A DNA stretch of 64,000 bases, taken from the NCBI GenBank assembly GCA_037443425.1, contig JBBIOI010000003.1, positions 1 to 64,000 of the forward strand, given 5' to 3'. Origin of the DNA: JBBIOI01 sp037443425. Its GTDB lineage: Bacteria; Desulfobacterota; BSN033; UBA1163. A program made the translations under genes and the position numbers. The number at the start of each line of letters is the position of its first letter. Position 1 is the first letter of the stretch. The notes beneath the pieces are model-generated. The model was given only the letters and a program-made list of their open reading frames with translations, ran no database searches and was not told the origin of the DNA. Of this stretch, positions 8,915 to 17,724 are shown in pieces.

Positions 8915-11212
8915 CTATATCTTACCTAAGGCCTTAAGGATTTTATCAGGCGTTACTGGATGATCTTTTATTCTAACCCCGATAGCATTATATATTGCAT
9001 TTCCGATTGCTGCTGGAACAGGAACCATTGCACCTTCACCGACACCCTTTATATTAAGTGGTGCTGTTGGTGCATGCCGAGGGTCTGAAACGACTACTGT
9101 TATAAATTCAGTTAGATCTAAGAATGTTGGAATCTTATAGTCAACCATCTGGACATTCATTACCCTTCCTTGATTCCTAAAGTCATAGATTTCATCCTCA
9201 TACAGAGCATATCCGATGCCCCATATAATACTACATTCAAGCTGAGCCTTAACAAGCTCTGGATGAATCACCCGACCAGCATCAGCAACCATAACAACCT
9301 TTGGCACTGTAACTTCGCCCGTCTCAATATCCACCTCAACTTCGGCAAATAAGGCAGCATTACTCTTTTCCCACAGGGGCTTACCTGTTTCAGGATTATA
9401 ATGTGGCACCTCTTCATACCCAATCCCATAAATACCCACTCGACCAAAGAGGCTTGCCGCCTTTTGAATCGTCATACCTTTTTCGGGCTCTGCCTTAATA
9501 TAAATTCTACTATCACCTACTTCTAACTCATCAGGATTTTTTTTTAATACTTTTGACACCCTCTCGATGAGTTGTTTCTTTGCATCCTCTGCCGCCTTAA
9601 TAGCTGCACCTATTATTAAAGGAGTGCCTCTACTTGCGTAAACACCAAAACCTCTTGGAACAAATTCTGTGTTGGGTTCACTAACTCTAACAACCTCTGG
9701 ACTTACACCTAAAACCTCTCCAACACACATGGCCATTGCCGTTTTTATCCCTTGCCCTACTTCCTCTGCATGCGAAAAAACCTCTACCGAGCCATCCACA
9801 TTTATCCTTACAACACCCATCTCACTATTTACACCAGTTAAATGTTGACCTAAGGCAACTCCTACGCCACGTCTTTTTGAACCCAATATCTGTGAAGGAT
9901 TTTTCCAGCCTTTCCATTTCTCTTTCCAGCCAAAAATTTCTGCACCTTTCTGAAGAAGCAATTGATAGTCTCCACCGGCAAACTCACCCCATATAAGGCG
10001 TGTTGCTGTTGGATCACCTTGCCTTATAGCCCATTTCATTCGCCACTCAACAGGATCCATTTCTACTGCCTCTGCCAGTTCATCCATAAACTGTTCTGAG
10101 CCCCAAAATCCCTCAGGATCACCATACCCTCTTCTCGAGCCTGACATATTAAGATTGCAATAAGCCGGGTAACCCTCATATTTACAGCTGTCAAATTTGT
10201 AAAGGGCCACAGCACCAGAACCTACATAAGGTGCTTCCAAACCTGATATGTTATGGGCTCCCTGATTTGAATGGAGAACAAGATGCATTGCTGTCGGTCT
10301 ACCGTCTTCTTGCTTGATTCCTCCCCTGATAATATAGGTAAAAGGACCTACACTGTGGTATGTAAGTGCTATTTCTTCTTCTCTGGTAAATTGGAGCCTG
10401 ACAGGCCTTCCAGTCCTTTTTGAAAAGATTGCACAAATCACAGCCTGCATTGCCTCAATCTGCCCAGCCTTACTCCCAAAATCGCCTCCTATAAAAGGAG
10501 CAATTACCTTGACCCGGGACTCAGGTAGTTGCATAATTTCACAAACCTTATCAAGGACAGCCCATATGTACTTAGTGCTTGCCCAGATTGTAAGTTCATC
10601 ACCGCTCCACATACAAACCACACCATGTGTGTCCAAACAATTGTGAGCCTGAACACCTACTGTATACTTGCTTTCGAGGATTATATCCGCCTCTTCGAAA
10701 CCCTTTACTATATCTCCTCGAGAGGTTTCATTCGGAAAGTTTGACGGAGACATATTATCTGGCATCTCTGGATACATTATTGGAGCATTGGGTTTCATTG
10801 CCTCGATTGGGTCAAATATAGCAGGCATTGGTTCATATTCAACTTTTATCAATTCAATTGCATCCAGTGCTGATTGAACCGTCTCGGCTGCAACTGCAGC
10901 TACTTGTTCGCCTACATAAAAAACCTCTTTTGGTAATACTCTATATGTATGATGCGGTGAAGAGTGGGCACGTATTGGTATTTGAGGAACATCCTTGTAG
11001 GTCAATATTGCTCTAACTCCGGGTACCTTTTCTGCCTTACTTGTATCAATGCTTACTATTCTTGCATGTGCATATGGACTCTTAAGCAACTTACACTCAA
11101 GCATTTTGGGCAGTTGGATATCGTGAATATAAACTGCTTTTCCCGTCACCTTTAGAACTGCATCAAACCTTGGTATATCTTTACCCAATACTCTATATAC
11201 TTCTTTTCCCAT
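8915..11212 (-). CDS. Molybdenum hydroxylase catalytic subunit (xanthine dehydrogenase / aldehyde oxidase family)
   Basis: 765 residues, normal for the large subunit of three-subunit Mo hydroxylases. Visible family motifs: VTGKAVYIHDIQLP at the N-terminus, an IGGDFGSKAG loop, a SGSRRGYGDPEG loop where the family usually has R-G-x-G, GQGIKTAM, and GVGEG near the C-terminus with the probable catalytic Glu726. It lacks the CO-dehydrogenase AYRCSFR loop, so it is not an aerobic CO dehydrogenase. The enzyme inserts a water-derived oxygen next to a nitrogen or carbonyl carbon of an aromatic or heterocyclic substrate, or removes a phenolic hydroxyl as in HbCR. Gaps of 13 bp to the FAD subunit and 2 bp to the 2Fe-2S subunit show an operon. 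Confidence 0.93.
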   Translation of the reverse strand: MGKEVYRVLGKDIPRFDAVLKVTGKAVYIHDIQLPKMLECKLLKSPYAHARIVSIDTSKAEKVPGVRAILTYKDVPQIPIRAHSSPHHTYRVLPKEVFYVGEQVAAVAAETVQSALDAIELIKVEYEPMPAIFDPIEAMKPNAPIMYPEMPDNMSPSNFPNETSRGDIVKGFEEADIILESKYTVGVQAHNCLDTHGVVCMWSGDELTIWASTKYIWAVLDKVCEIMQLPESRVKVIAPFIGGDFGSKAGQIEAMQAVICAIFSKRTGRPVRLQFTREEEIALTYHSVGPFTYIIRGGIKQEDGRPTAMHLVLHSNQGAHNISGLEAPYVGSGAVALYKFDSCKYEGYPAYCNLNMSGSRRGYGDPEGFWGSEQFMDELAEAVEMDPVEWRMKWAIRQGDPTATRLIWGEFAGGDYQLLLQKGAEIFGWKEKWKGWKNPSQILGSKRRGVGVALGQHLTGVNSEMGVVRINVDGSVEVFSHAEEVGQGIKTAMAMCVGEVLGVSPEVVRVSEPNTEFVPRGFGVYASRGTPLIIGAAIKAAEDAKKQLIERVSKVLKKNPDELEVGDSRIYIKAEPEKGMTIQKAASLFGRVGIYGIGYEEVPHYNPETGKPLWEKSNAALFAEVEVDIETGEVTVPKVVMVADAGRVIHPELVKAQLECSIIWGIGYALYEDEIYDFRNQGRVMNVQMVDYKIPTFLDLTEFITVVVSDPRHAPTAPLNIKGVGEGAMVPVPAAIGNAIYNAIGVRIKDHPVTPDKILKALGKI

Positions 11213-11214
11213 TG

Positions 11215-11763
11215 TTAAACCCTTTTATTTTTGAGTAATCCTTTTGAAGCCTCCATTACAGACTTCAATATAAACCTATAGTTTCCGCATCGACATAGGT
11301 TACCAGAAAGCCCTTCTTTTACCTCTTCCTCTGTAGGGCTTGGATTCCTATCCAGCAGGGCCTTTGCCGATAGAATCATTCCTGGAATGCAGAATCCACA
11401 TTGGACTCCGTGATGATCTATAAAGGCCTTCTGAATCGGGTGAAGTTCTCCTGTTACGGGATCGGCCAATCCCTCAATAGTCATGATCTCTTTACCATCG
11501 CAATCTGCTGTTAGTGTTGAGCAAGAAAGTATCGGTTTCCCTTCCATTAATACAGTACAGCTCCCACAAGCACCGCTATCACAAGCTACCTTAGTGCCTG
11601 TTAATCCCAATCTTTCCCTCAAAGTATATGCAAGTGTGTCCCATGGGTAGACATCATAAGCCGAAGATTCCCAGGGATCGATATCATCACCAAATCTCAA
11701 TTTATATTCCCTACCATTTACGATAAGGGTAATAAATTTTTTAGTACCATTAATATCAGCCAT
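11215..11763 (-). CDS. Molybdenum hydroxylase [2Fe-2S] subunit (CoxS/XdhC-type small subunit)
   Basis: 182 residues with both cluster domains: plant-type ferredoxin Cys61, 66, 69 and 81 (CDSGACGSC...SC) and the C-terminal four-helix cluster Cys122, 125, 157 and 159 (QCGFC...CRCG). It relays electrons from the Mo centre to FAD. Compared with typical subunits there is an extra acidic, aromatic stretch at residues 26-43 (DDIDPWESSAYDVYPWDT) before the LR-x-x-L-G-L-T-G-T-K segment. It lies immediately upstream of the catalytic subunit gene on the minus strand. Confidence 0.93.
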   Translation of the reverse strand: MADINGTKKFITLIVNGREYKLRFGDDIDPWESSAYDVYPWDTLAYTLRERLGLTGTKVACDSGACGSCTVLMEGKPILSCSTLTADCDGKEIMTIEGLADPVTGELHPIQKAFIDHHGVQCGFCIPGMILSAKALLDRNPSPTEEEVKEGLSGNLCRCGNYRFILKSVMEASKGLLKNKRV

Positions 11764-11804
11764 CTTTTAAGCTCCTATTTTTAGGGTTACATCAGGAGTT
11801 TCTA

Positions 11805-12365
11805 TTAGCCGATTAGTTCAATCATTTCTTTATACCAACCGTTTTTGTAATCAAGGACTACATGTCTGAGTTTGGGATTGATCCTCTTTAACATAAAATT
11901 GGTCGCCCTCGCATAAACTTTATTACATACTTCGATAATATCAAGCCCAAGCACTTCACATGCATGGGAGATCACATTAACAAAATCTCTTCTCCTTAAG
12001 ATAACCCTCTTTTCCGATCTTTCAATTATTTCAAATTCATTCTGCTCTGGTTTGAAATATTTAATAAAAAGTTCTAAACCTTTCTCAAGATCAGTCCCTG
12101 AAAGATCTAAATCCTTAAATCTCTGGTCTAACCATTTTAGTCTCTTCTCAGCAACTGTGTCGCTCATAATTTCGTAAGCCACATCCATACCATATCTACG
12201 GCCTACTGCTAAAACCAATCTATAAATATCGACCTCATAATCATTCATAATATTACGGATGTTTTCTATGAATTCTTTACTTAATTGCTCTGCACGTTTT
12301 TCAATCTCCCGTAAAACTTCATCCCTGCCATAAACCTTACGCCCTTCCCATTGTACATTACCCAT
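11805..12365 (-). CDS. Uncharacterised protein of a Mo-hydroxylase operon, possibly related to the ATC-hydrolase family
   Basis: 186 residues, soluble and mostly helical by appearance, with no signal peptide or membrane segment. I do not recognise it firmly. The C-terminal half (RRDFVNVISHACEVLG, then CNKVYARATNF) resembles the L-2-amino-thiazoline-4-carboxylate hydrolase family, but no catalytic residues are certain; two cysteines (in HACE and EVCN) could be functional. Its place between the 2Fe-2S subunit and the ferredoxin/flavoprotein pair suggests it acts on the same substrate or helps assemble the complex. Confidence 0.6.
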   Translation of the reverse strand: MGNVQWEGRKVYGRDEVLREIEKRAEQLSKEFIENIRNIMNDYEVDIYRLVLAVGRRYGMDVAYEIMSDTVAEKRLKWLDQRFKDLDLSGTDLEKGLELFIKYFKPEQNEFEIIERSEKRVILRRRDFVNVISHACEVLGLDIIEVCNKVYARATNFMLKRINPKLRHVVLDYKNGWYKEMIELIG

Positions 12366-12401
12366 TTCTCTTATCCCCTATGGAGCTAAATCTTTTATCC
12401 T

Positions 12402-12614
12402 TTACCAGTTTGAAAGTGGCAGGCTAATATCGATTGCCCGCTTAGGACATTCCATCATACATACCCCTTCAAACCAGCAATCACTGATATATGTGACTTT
12501 TGGCAAATTTAGTTCTTCATCCCATGTAAATACATCCATTGGACACATTAAATAACAATTTCTACATCCAATACATTTACGATAATCTATCTTTACTGGT
12601 AATCTAATACTCAT
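12402..12614 (-). CDS. AprB-like ferredoxin with one cluster ligand replaced by Glu
   Basis: 70 residues. The first cluster is complete: Cys14, 17, 20 and 24 in the pattern CxxCxxCxxxCP. The second has Cys46, Cys52 and Cys56, but the position expected to be Cys in the DCW-x-C-G-x-C motif is Glu49 (DCWFEGVC). The protein therefore has seven cysteines rather than eight, suggesting a [3Fe-4S] cluster or a Glu-ligated [4Fe-4S] cluster. It overlaps the start of the flavoprotein gene by 4 bp (12611-12614), so translation is coupled and the two probably form an AprAB-like electron-transfer complex. Confidence 0.88.
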   Translation of the reverse strand: MSIRLPVKIDYRKCIGCRNCYLMCPMDVFTWDEELNLPKVTYISDCWFEGVCMMECPKRAIDISLPLSNW

Positions 12615-14317
12615 TGATTATCCTCCTTTAAATATTCTGGTTTTAATTCCGGAAACTCACCTTTCTCCATGATCATTTCTCCATTTTTACGATATACAAA
12701 GATTACCTTTTTATCCCATTCAGGATTTCTTCGAGGAAAATCTTTACGGAAGAATGATGCCCTCGTATCCTCTCTCATGAGGGCTGCCCTTAAGTGAATT
12801 TCAGCAAGATCGATTAAATTTCTGCAATCCATTGCCCTCATAAGTTCATGTGGTGTTGAGGCCGAGATTCGGTGGAGCCAATCCCTTCTTACATCGGCCA
12901 AACGACTAAGACCCTCTTTTAGCTTTCCAGCAGAACGAAAGATCCCTGTATATCTTTCACATATCGTACGTATCTTTGTTTCAAATTCTAATGGTTCTGC
13001 ACCATCTTTTACCTTAAGAGGTGCAAAGATTTGCTCCTTGAATTCTTCAACCTGTGCCTCATCTATCACTGGGACCTCAATCTTAAGAGCCTCTTTGGAG
13101 GCATTCTCTGCACTCATAAAACCTGTTGCAATTGCACCTGTTACTGCTCCACCAGCCTGAACACAATCACCCGCTGCATAAAGACCTGGAATAGTTGTTT
13201 GAAGTGTTTCATCAACAACAATGCCAGCCATGAATTTGGTCAGGGCTAAGGGCTTAGTGCCGTGAAGCTCCCATCGATGTGTCCTATAGTTCCATCCACG
13301 ATCCTTAAGATATTTTAATGTCACAGGTCTTTCATCTGCTGTCGATATCTCTCTTTTCCTTTGATACTCTTCAGGATTGCTCGGTACATCAAAATAAAGA
13401 GGGGTATTCCCCTTTTCTTCTTCCTCCACATATTTCTCCAAAGACATAAATGCATCTGGAGAGACCACTTCTCCTTTGGCATTAACGATACGCGTCGACA
13501 ATCCATCCCCATCGGTTAGTGTTCCAAACATAATGGTTTTATCATCTATCAGCCTTGAGTACCAAGATGAAAATTCCATATTTACTAACTTTGCACCAGC
13601 CCGATAGGCCATTGCATGCGCATCTCCAGCACCTGTTGGACACCAATGGTACATCATTTTGTACTTCCATGGAGCCCCGTCCTCAGGGTTGAAGATACGC
13701 TGAACTATGCCTGTTGCCACGATTGTAGATTTAGCTTTGATTACTAAGAATCTATTGTTTCGAACATTAAGGCCTACAGCCCCTACTACCCTTCCGTCCT
13801 TTACAAGAAGATCAACGCCCATAGTACGCTCAATTATTCTAACGCCTCTACTTTTTACAGCTTCTGCAAGCTGAGGTTTAAAGTACTGGCCATGAAAACG
13901 AATCGTAGTCATACCCCCTGTTCTACCTGAGCGAATCCAGTAATAGTCTCCATCATCCCAACGAAGTGTTATTCCCCATCTTTCCAATTCTTCAAGGCGT
14001 TTCTTTGCGTCTTTCCATGCGGCATAAAATAGATTTGCGTCCATTAATCCTTTTTTATTGTAAATTGGGGGATATACTCCATCTTCACACACTTGTGCAA
14101 CAATATCCTTAATGTTTACACCCCCGTGAGGAATAGTGGCAATGTGATCCATTCCTGAAGCAGCACCTCCGCTTCGTCGAATAGCAGCCTTCTCAAGCAC
14201 AGTCACATCTACACCAAACTCACTTGCCTTTACAGCTGCCACACAGCCTGCAATTCCTCCACCAATAATCAGTACATCGGTTTCTATAATCTCATCTGCA
14301 ATCCTTTCCAAACTCAT
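12611..14317 (-). CDS. AprA/fumarate-reductase-like flavoprotein
   Basis: 568 residues with an N-terminal FAD-binding GGGIAG (19-24), ELEK-like LEKAAIRRSGGAASG (AprA/FrdA family segment contacting FAD), a WIRSGRTGG loop and a C-terminal FAD motif PGLYAAGDCVQAGG. This is the flavoprotein superfamily of adenylylsulfate reductase alpha, succinate dehydrogenase and L-aspartate oxidase. It is shorter than a typical sulfate-reducer AprA (about 660 residues), and the operon context is catabolic rather than sat-apr-qmo, so I do not call it true APS reductase. With the ferredoxin encoded just downstream it may oxidise or reduce an intermediate of the substrate pathway. Confidence 0.85.
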   Translation of the reverse strand: MSLERIADEIIETDVLIIGGGIAGCVAAVKASEFGVDVTVLEKAAIRRSGGAASGMDHIATIPHGGVNIKDIVAQVCEDGVYPPIYNKKGLMDANLFYAAWKDAKKRLEELERWGITLRWDDGDYYWIRSGRTGGMTTIRFHGQYFKPQLAEAVKSRGVRIIERTMGVDLLVKDGRVVGAVGLNVRNNRFLVIKAKSTIVATGIVQRIFNPEDGAPWKYKMMYHWCPTGAGDAHAMAYRAGAKLVNMEFSSWYSRLIDDKTIMFGTLTDGDGLSTRIVNAKGEVVSPDAFMSLEKYVEEEEKGNTPLYFDVPSNPEEYQRKREISTADERPVTLKYLKDRGWNYRTHRWELHGTKPLALTKFMAGIVVDETLQTTIPGLYAAGDCVQAGGAVTGAIATGFMSAENASKEALKIEVPVIDEAQVEEFKEQIFAPLKVKDGAEPLEFETKIRTICERYTGIFRSAGKLKEGLSRLADVRRDWLHRISASTPHELMRAMDCRNLIDLAEIHLRAALMREDTRASFFRKDFPRRNPEWDKKVIFVYRKNGEMIMEKGEFPELKPEYLKEDNQ

Positions 14318-14330
14318 AAAGGGTCTCCCT

Positions 14331-14495
14331 TTAAGATTCCTTTTTTAATCCATAATCTTTCCAATATTCCCTCACACATCTTTCTGTGGCCTCCAGATAA
14401 CTAATATCTTCCTTCTCAGCAAGCGCCTTAATTCTTGACCAGAGATCATCATCTTTCTTATCAATGCTATTTTTATTCTTTTTATCCTCCATCAT
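14331..14495 (-). CDS. Small hypothetical protein
   Basis: 54 residues if started at ATG 14495 (MMEDKKNKN), which has an AAAAGGG stretch upstream; a longer frame to 14543 would overlap the metallophosphoesterase gene and is less likely. The protein is charged, with KKDDDLWSRIKALAEKEDISYLEATERCVREYW, a probable helical segment. No function can be assigned. It sits 13 bp upstream of the flavoprotein gene on the same strand and is probably co-transcribed. Confidence 0.55.
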   Translation of the reverse strand: MMEDKKNKNSIDKKDDDLWSRIKALAEKEDISYLEATERCVREYWKDYGLKKES

Positions 14496-14529
14496 AGCAA
14501 CCCTTTTCGTATAAATTGTTTTATTTTTA

Positions 14530-15420
14530 TTATGTGTCTTCACAAAGTTCTCTTATCTTTATTCGTCTATACTCTATCTTTTCATCACGAATGACAACCT
14601 CTTCAATTTCTTCAGTTTCACCCAGTGCACCACCATTGATCAGTATAGTCTGCCCAAGGGATTCAATACCTGCTGATTCATGGATATGCCCAAATGTATG
14701 TAGCAATGGATGATAAGTTTGCACAACGTCTTTAAATGCATTAGAGCCAATATGACCCTGTTTTGCCTTTTCGCCGTAGGTTGAAACCGCATATGAAACC
14801 CAATCCTCACCTACTTTATCTAAAATGCCATAAGGAGGGACATGAGTTACAAAGATTGTCTTTCTTGGATCAACCTTTTTAAAGAGTGCACTTAAATCCG
14901 CAAATGCCTTATCTTCATCGAACATAAGTTCAGGTGCTTCAACAATGTTTTCATCAATGTATTTCACACGGCCATGATATCCGATAAAATAAAAACCTTT
15001 TATCTCGGTAATACAATTATGAAGCATCTGGATATTCTCACTGAAGTTGACAGGCTCAAGGCCAAGATGCGATGCAATGCGTGTTGGTACGGTATCAGAA
15101 TTGCCTAAAATTCCATAGATCGGTAACTTCTTCTTTATAATACCAAATAAGTTATTTATTTTACTCGAATCCTCTACCGCCTTTCTGAATGCATTTTTTG
15201 CCTCTTCGGATTCTTCCATGATAGAGGTAGAAGTCCTTTCTGACCATGGTCTTCCGCTTAAAGACCTTGACTTTCTAATGTTTTTATATACCGAAGGGTC
15301 AGGGGTATCGCCCTTATAGAGCAAGAGATCATATTTCGAAAGGTCAGCCTTGATGAGAAGTGCGATTAAGTCATGTCTGCCTTCTAAATCACTTAGTGCG
15401 AGAAACTTCAATTCTCTCAT
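14530..15420 (-). CDS. Calcineurin-like metallophosphoesterase
   Basis: 296 residues with the binuclear metal-site motifs of the family in order: SDLEGRHD near residue 10 (variant of D-x-H), YKGDTPD (GD), GILGNSD (GN-D form), FVTHVPP (His) and FGHIHE (GHxH). It would hydrolyse a phosphomono- or phosphodiester in the cytoplasm; the substrate is unknown. It is the first gene on the left-running strand before the gap at 15421-15592 and may head the catabolic operon or form its own unit. Confidence 0.85.
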   Translation of the reverse strand: MRELKFLALSDLEGRHDLIALLIKADLSKYDLLLYKGDTPDPSVYKNIRKSRSLSGRPWSERTSTSIMEESEEAKNAFRKAVEDSSKINNLFGIIKKKLPIYGILGNSDTVPTRIASHLGLEPVNFSENIQMLHNCITEIKGFYFIGYHGRVKYIDENIVEAPELMFDEDKAFADLSALFKKVDPRKTIFVTHVPPYGILDKVGEDWVSYAVSTYGEKAKQGHIGSNAFKDVVQTYHPLLHTFGHIHESAGIESLGQTILINGGALGETEEIEEVVIRDEKIEYRRIKIRELCEDT

Positions 15421-15592
15421 TTCATTCTCCTTTACATTTCTGGTTATTCTTCAATTTTGTTGCTATTAGTCCACATCCTTCTTTAGGAAATTTTTGTTTT
15501 CTGAAAGTTTTTATAATTCTTACGCATCCCCATTGAATTCTTATCATCCCACAAACTTTTGGAGATGGTTAAAATCTCCTTTGCTTTTTAGC

Positions 15593-16474
15593 TCACCCAT
15601 GAAATAAACTTACATATTTGGCTTTTATTCTCGTACATATCTCTATTGCGGCCTTAAACATCTTAATTGCCATTTCAGGGTCATTCTTATATTTCATCCA
15701 ATTTTCCCTTACTTCTAACATGAGGCTTACATTATTTGCAGTATACTCGTCGTATCTTTCCTGATAGAATTTAACCAGCTTATTTTTATCCGTAACGAAT
15801 TCCAACCACTTGCTCTCTTCAAGCTCTTTGTCATCTAATGCGAGAGTAACTCCGAAACCAATGGATGCCATCTGTGCAACTTTGTGAGCCTCGTGCATTA
15901 AAAGGTAACTCTCTTCAGGCAATTTATATTGAAGTGGTGCCCTTTCTAAGGGTAACCATATATGTGAAAACGTAGGAGGAAAGAATGCCTTAATATAATC
16001 TTTTGTAGGCAATGGCTGGTGGACTTCTGAAAGGGCATCTCTCCCAAAAACAAGCTTTCTTGTTTTTAAAAGTGCTTCAAGAACCCATCCCCAACCAAAC
16101 GGAACAGGGCCATGTCTGTCTTCCATTCTGGCATATTGTGTGCAAAGTGTTACATCAAATTCAGCCCCTCTGGAGGTTGGGTATATGTATCTGTTTGGCC
16201 TAAATTCAGGCATGACAGTTGCCACATCCCTGAAATTTTCTTTTACCTCCCTCAGGATTTCTGCATTCTTTAAAAATACGTCAGGCGAAGCCCCCTCTTT
16301 TAAAAGGAGAAGATAATTTATATCCGGGATTTCCAAACTTATCTTGCCAAATGCATAGCTACCAAATAGATAAAGGGCCTCGAGATATTGACCCAGTTCT
16401 TGCTTGCATCTATCTTCATAATACCGTGCTATCGAATCTATGATCTTTCTTTTCTCCATAGACTCTTCTCTCAT
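15593..16474 (-). CDS. Nucleotidyltransferase-fold protein, possibly inactive
   Basis: 293 residues if started at ATG 16474, chosen because GGGGAGGGG lies just upstream; an upstream in-frame ATG at 16540 has no such site. LFGSYAFG (37-43) followed by PDIN (50-53) matches the polymerase-beta-type nucleotidyltransferase signature GS-x-x-x-G...D-x-D, but the second Asp is Asn53, which could weaken catalysis. The C-terminal half (LMHEAHKVAQM...) looks helical. Its target is unknown. It is divergent from the XRE regulator at 16684, so the two may be coregulated. Confidence 0.7.
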   Translation of the reverse strand: MREESMEKRKIIDSIARYYEDRCKQELGQYLEALYLFGSYAFGKISLEIPDINYLLLLKEGASPDVFLKNAEILREVKENFRDVATVMPEFRPNRYIYPTSRGAEFDVTLCTQYARMEDRHGPVPFGWGWVLEALLKTRKLVFGRDALSEVHQPLPTKDYIKAFFPPTFSHIWLPLERAPLQYKLPEESYLLMHEAHKVAQMASIGFGVTLALDDKELEESKWLEFVTDKNKLVKFYQERYDEYTANNVSLMLEVRENWMKYKNDPEMAIKMFKAAIEICTRIKAKYVSLFHG

Positions 16475-16511
16475 AATCCCCTCCCCAGAAGATAAGAAAT
16501 TTTTTGTGTTA

Positions 16512-16540
16512 TTAATACTAAATAATTTATTTTTTGTCAA
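16512..16540 (-). promoter_or_regulatory. Candidate promoter for the nucleotidyltransferase-like gene
   Basis: Minus strand TTGACA (16540-16535), 17-nt spacer, TATTAA (16517-16512). The predicted start near 16505 gives a leader of about 30 nt ending in a strong ribosome site before ATG 16474, which also supports that start. The rest of the divergent gap to 16684 is extremely A/T-rich. Confidence 0.6.
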
Positions 16541-16683
16541 GATTTTTTTTTAAAAAATTATTTATTAAAAAATTTTATTTTCATTTTTATGAAAAAGAGA
16601 TTATTTAATTTTATACTTTACTTTTAGTCTTTTTCGTTATATAAATAATTAAATCTTAATTTTTGTTTCAGGGGTTTATCAGG

Positions 16684-17724
16684 ATGGCTAACCTATTGCA
16701 ATTGATGGAACATTCAGGTCTAAAAAGGCATCAGATTTCAAAGATCAGTGGAATTTCAAATATGCTCCTTTCAAAAATAGAGAAGACTGAAAAAGGCGGA
16801 AAGAAAGCTGATATCAAACGTAAGACATTGATTAATATTGCTGTTAGTCTTAACCTTAGCTTAGAGGAAATCAATACCCTTCTCATTGAATATGGATATT
16901 CTGAACTTTCAACATCCGATACCCCTTATTTTCTTTCGGCCAGTGAAAATCAAATAGTGACTGGTATACTTCCATTGTTTAGCAGTCTCGCCCTTGAATG
17001 GTTCCTTATTGGGATGGAGAAAAGATTATCCTCGATAGATGGGGCATCACTAATATATGTCCTTGACCAACCAAGTCATGCCTTAAAATCTCCAGCATAT
17101 GCAGCATTTCCTTATGAAATCGCATTAAGTAGTAAAAAGGTCTCAACCGTATATAAAGATCTTGTCGAATCCGCTTGTATCCATAGAAGAAAATTAATTA
17201 CTGAAGCCTTGGAAAGAGGAAATAAAATCATAACCTACATTTGCGCTAACTGTTTAGAAAGGTATTTGAGAAGATGGGAAAGCTATAGGGAGACAGATAA
17301 TGAGACAAAATATAAAAATTTCTTAAGAGAACATATTCAAACCTTAATACAATATATCGAGTCTTATAAAAATCTCTACCAGTTAAAATTATTAGAAAAA
17401 TGTCCAAGGTTGAGATATGAACTGCTTTATCTTCCTGTTAAAAACAGGCAAGAAAAAGTCCAGAATAAGCTCGCTACAGTCTTTTTTATGGGACGAGAAT
17501 CTGAATGTAATAAGGATCGAAGAATAGCAATAGGTAATGAGGAATTACGATATGGTCAAGGATTTGGAGATCTCATAGGATTTGCAACTGATCTCCAAAA
17601 TATACTTGATTTCTTTCATAAACAACATCAGGGTCTTTCGGAAAACTTTGTTGATCGTAGATTTGAAGACCCTGAAAAGATGGTCAAACATCTAAGACAG
17701 CTAATGTATAAAAATATACCTTAA
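16684..17724 (+). CDS. XRE-family HTH protein with an uncharacterised C-terminal domain
   Basis: 346 residues from ATG 16684, preferred over a TTG at 16663 because CAGGGGTTT precedes it. Residues about 4-60 form a Cro/C1-type helix-turn-helix (LLQLMEHSGLKRHQISKISG...MLLSKIEK). Residues 80-346 match no family I recognise; they include a CANC pair and the motif YQLKLLEKCPRLRYELL. It may sense a ligand and control the divergent nucleotidyltransferase gene. Its 3' end overlaps the convergent adenine-deaminase-like gene by 4 bp. Confidence 0.75.
   Translation: MANLLQLMEHSGLKRHQISKISGISNMLLSKIEKTEKGGKKADIKRKTLINIAVSLNLSLEEINTLLIEYGYSELSTSDTPYFLSASENQIVTGILPLFSSLALEWFLIGMEKRLSSIDGASLIYVLDQPSHALKSPAYAAFPYEIALSSKKVSTVYKDLVESACIHRRKLITEALERGNKIITYICANCLERYLRRWESYRETDNETKYKNFLREHIQTLIQYIESYKNLYQLKLLEKCPRLRYELLYLPVKNRQEKVQNKLATVFFMGRESECNKDRRIAIGNEELRYGQGFGDLIGFATDLQNILDFFHKQHQGLSENFVDRRFEDPEKMVKHLRQLMYKNIP

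Noticed and set aside
8915..11212. Aerobic CO dehydrogenase large subunit
   Set aside because: The AYRCSFR active-site loop is absent and the operon lacks cox accessory genes.
12611..14317. True dissimilatory APS reductase alpha subunit
   Set aside because: The protein is shorter than AprA of sulfate reducers and the neighbours are a Mo hydroxylase and TRAP genes rather than sat and qmo; only superfamily membership is supported.
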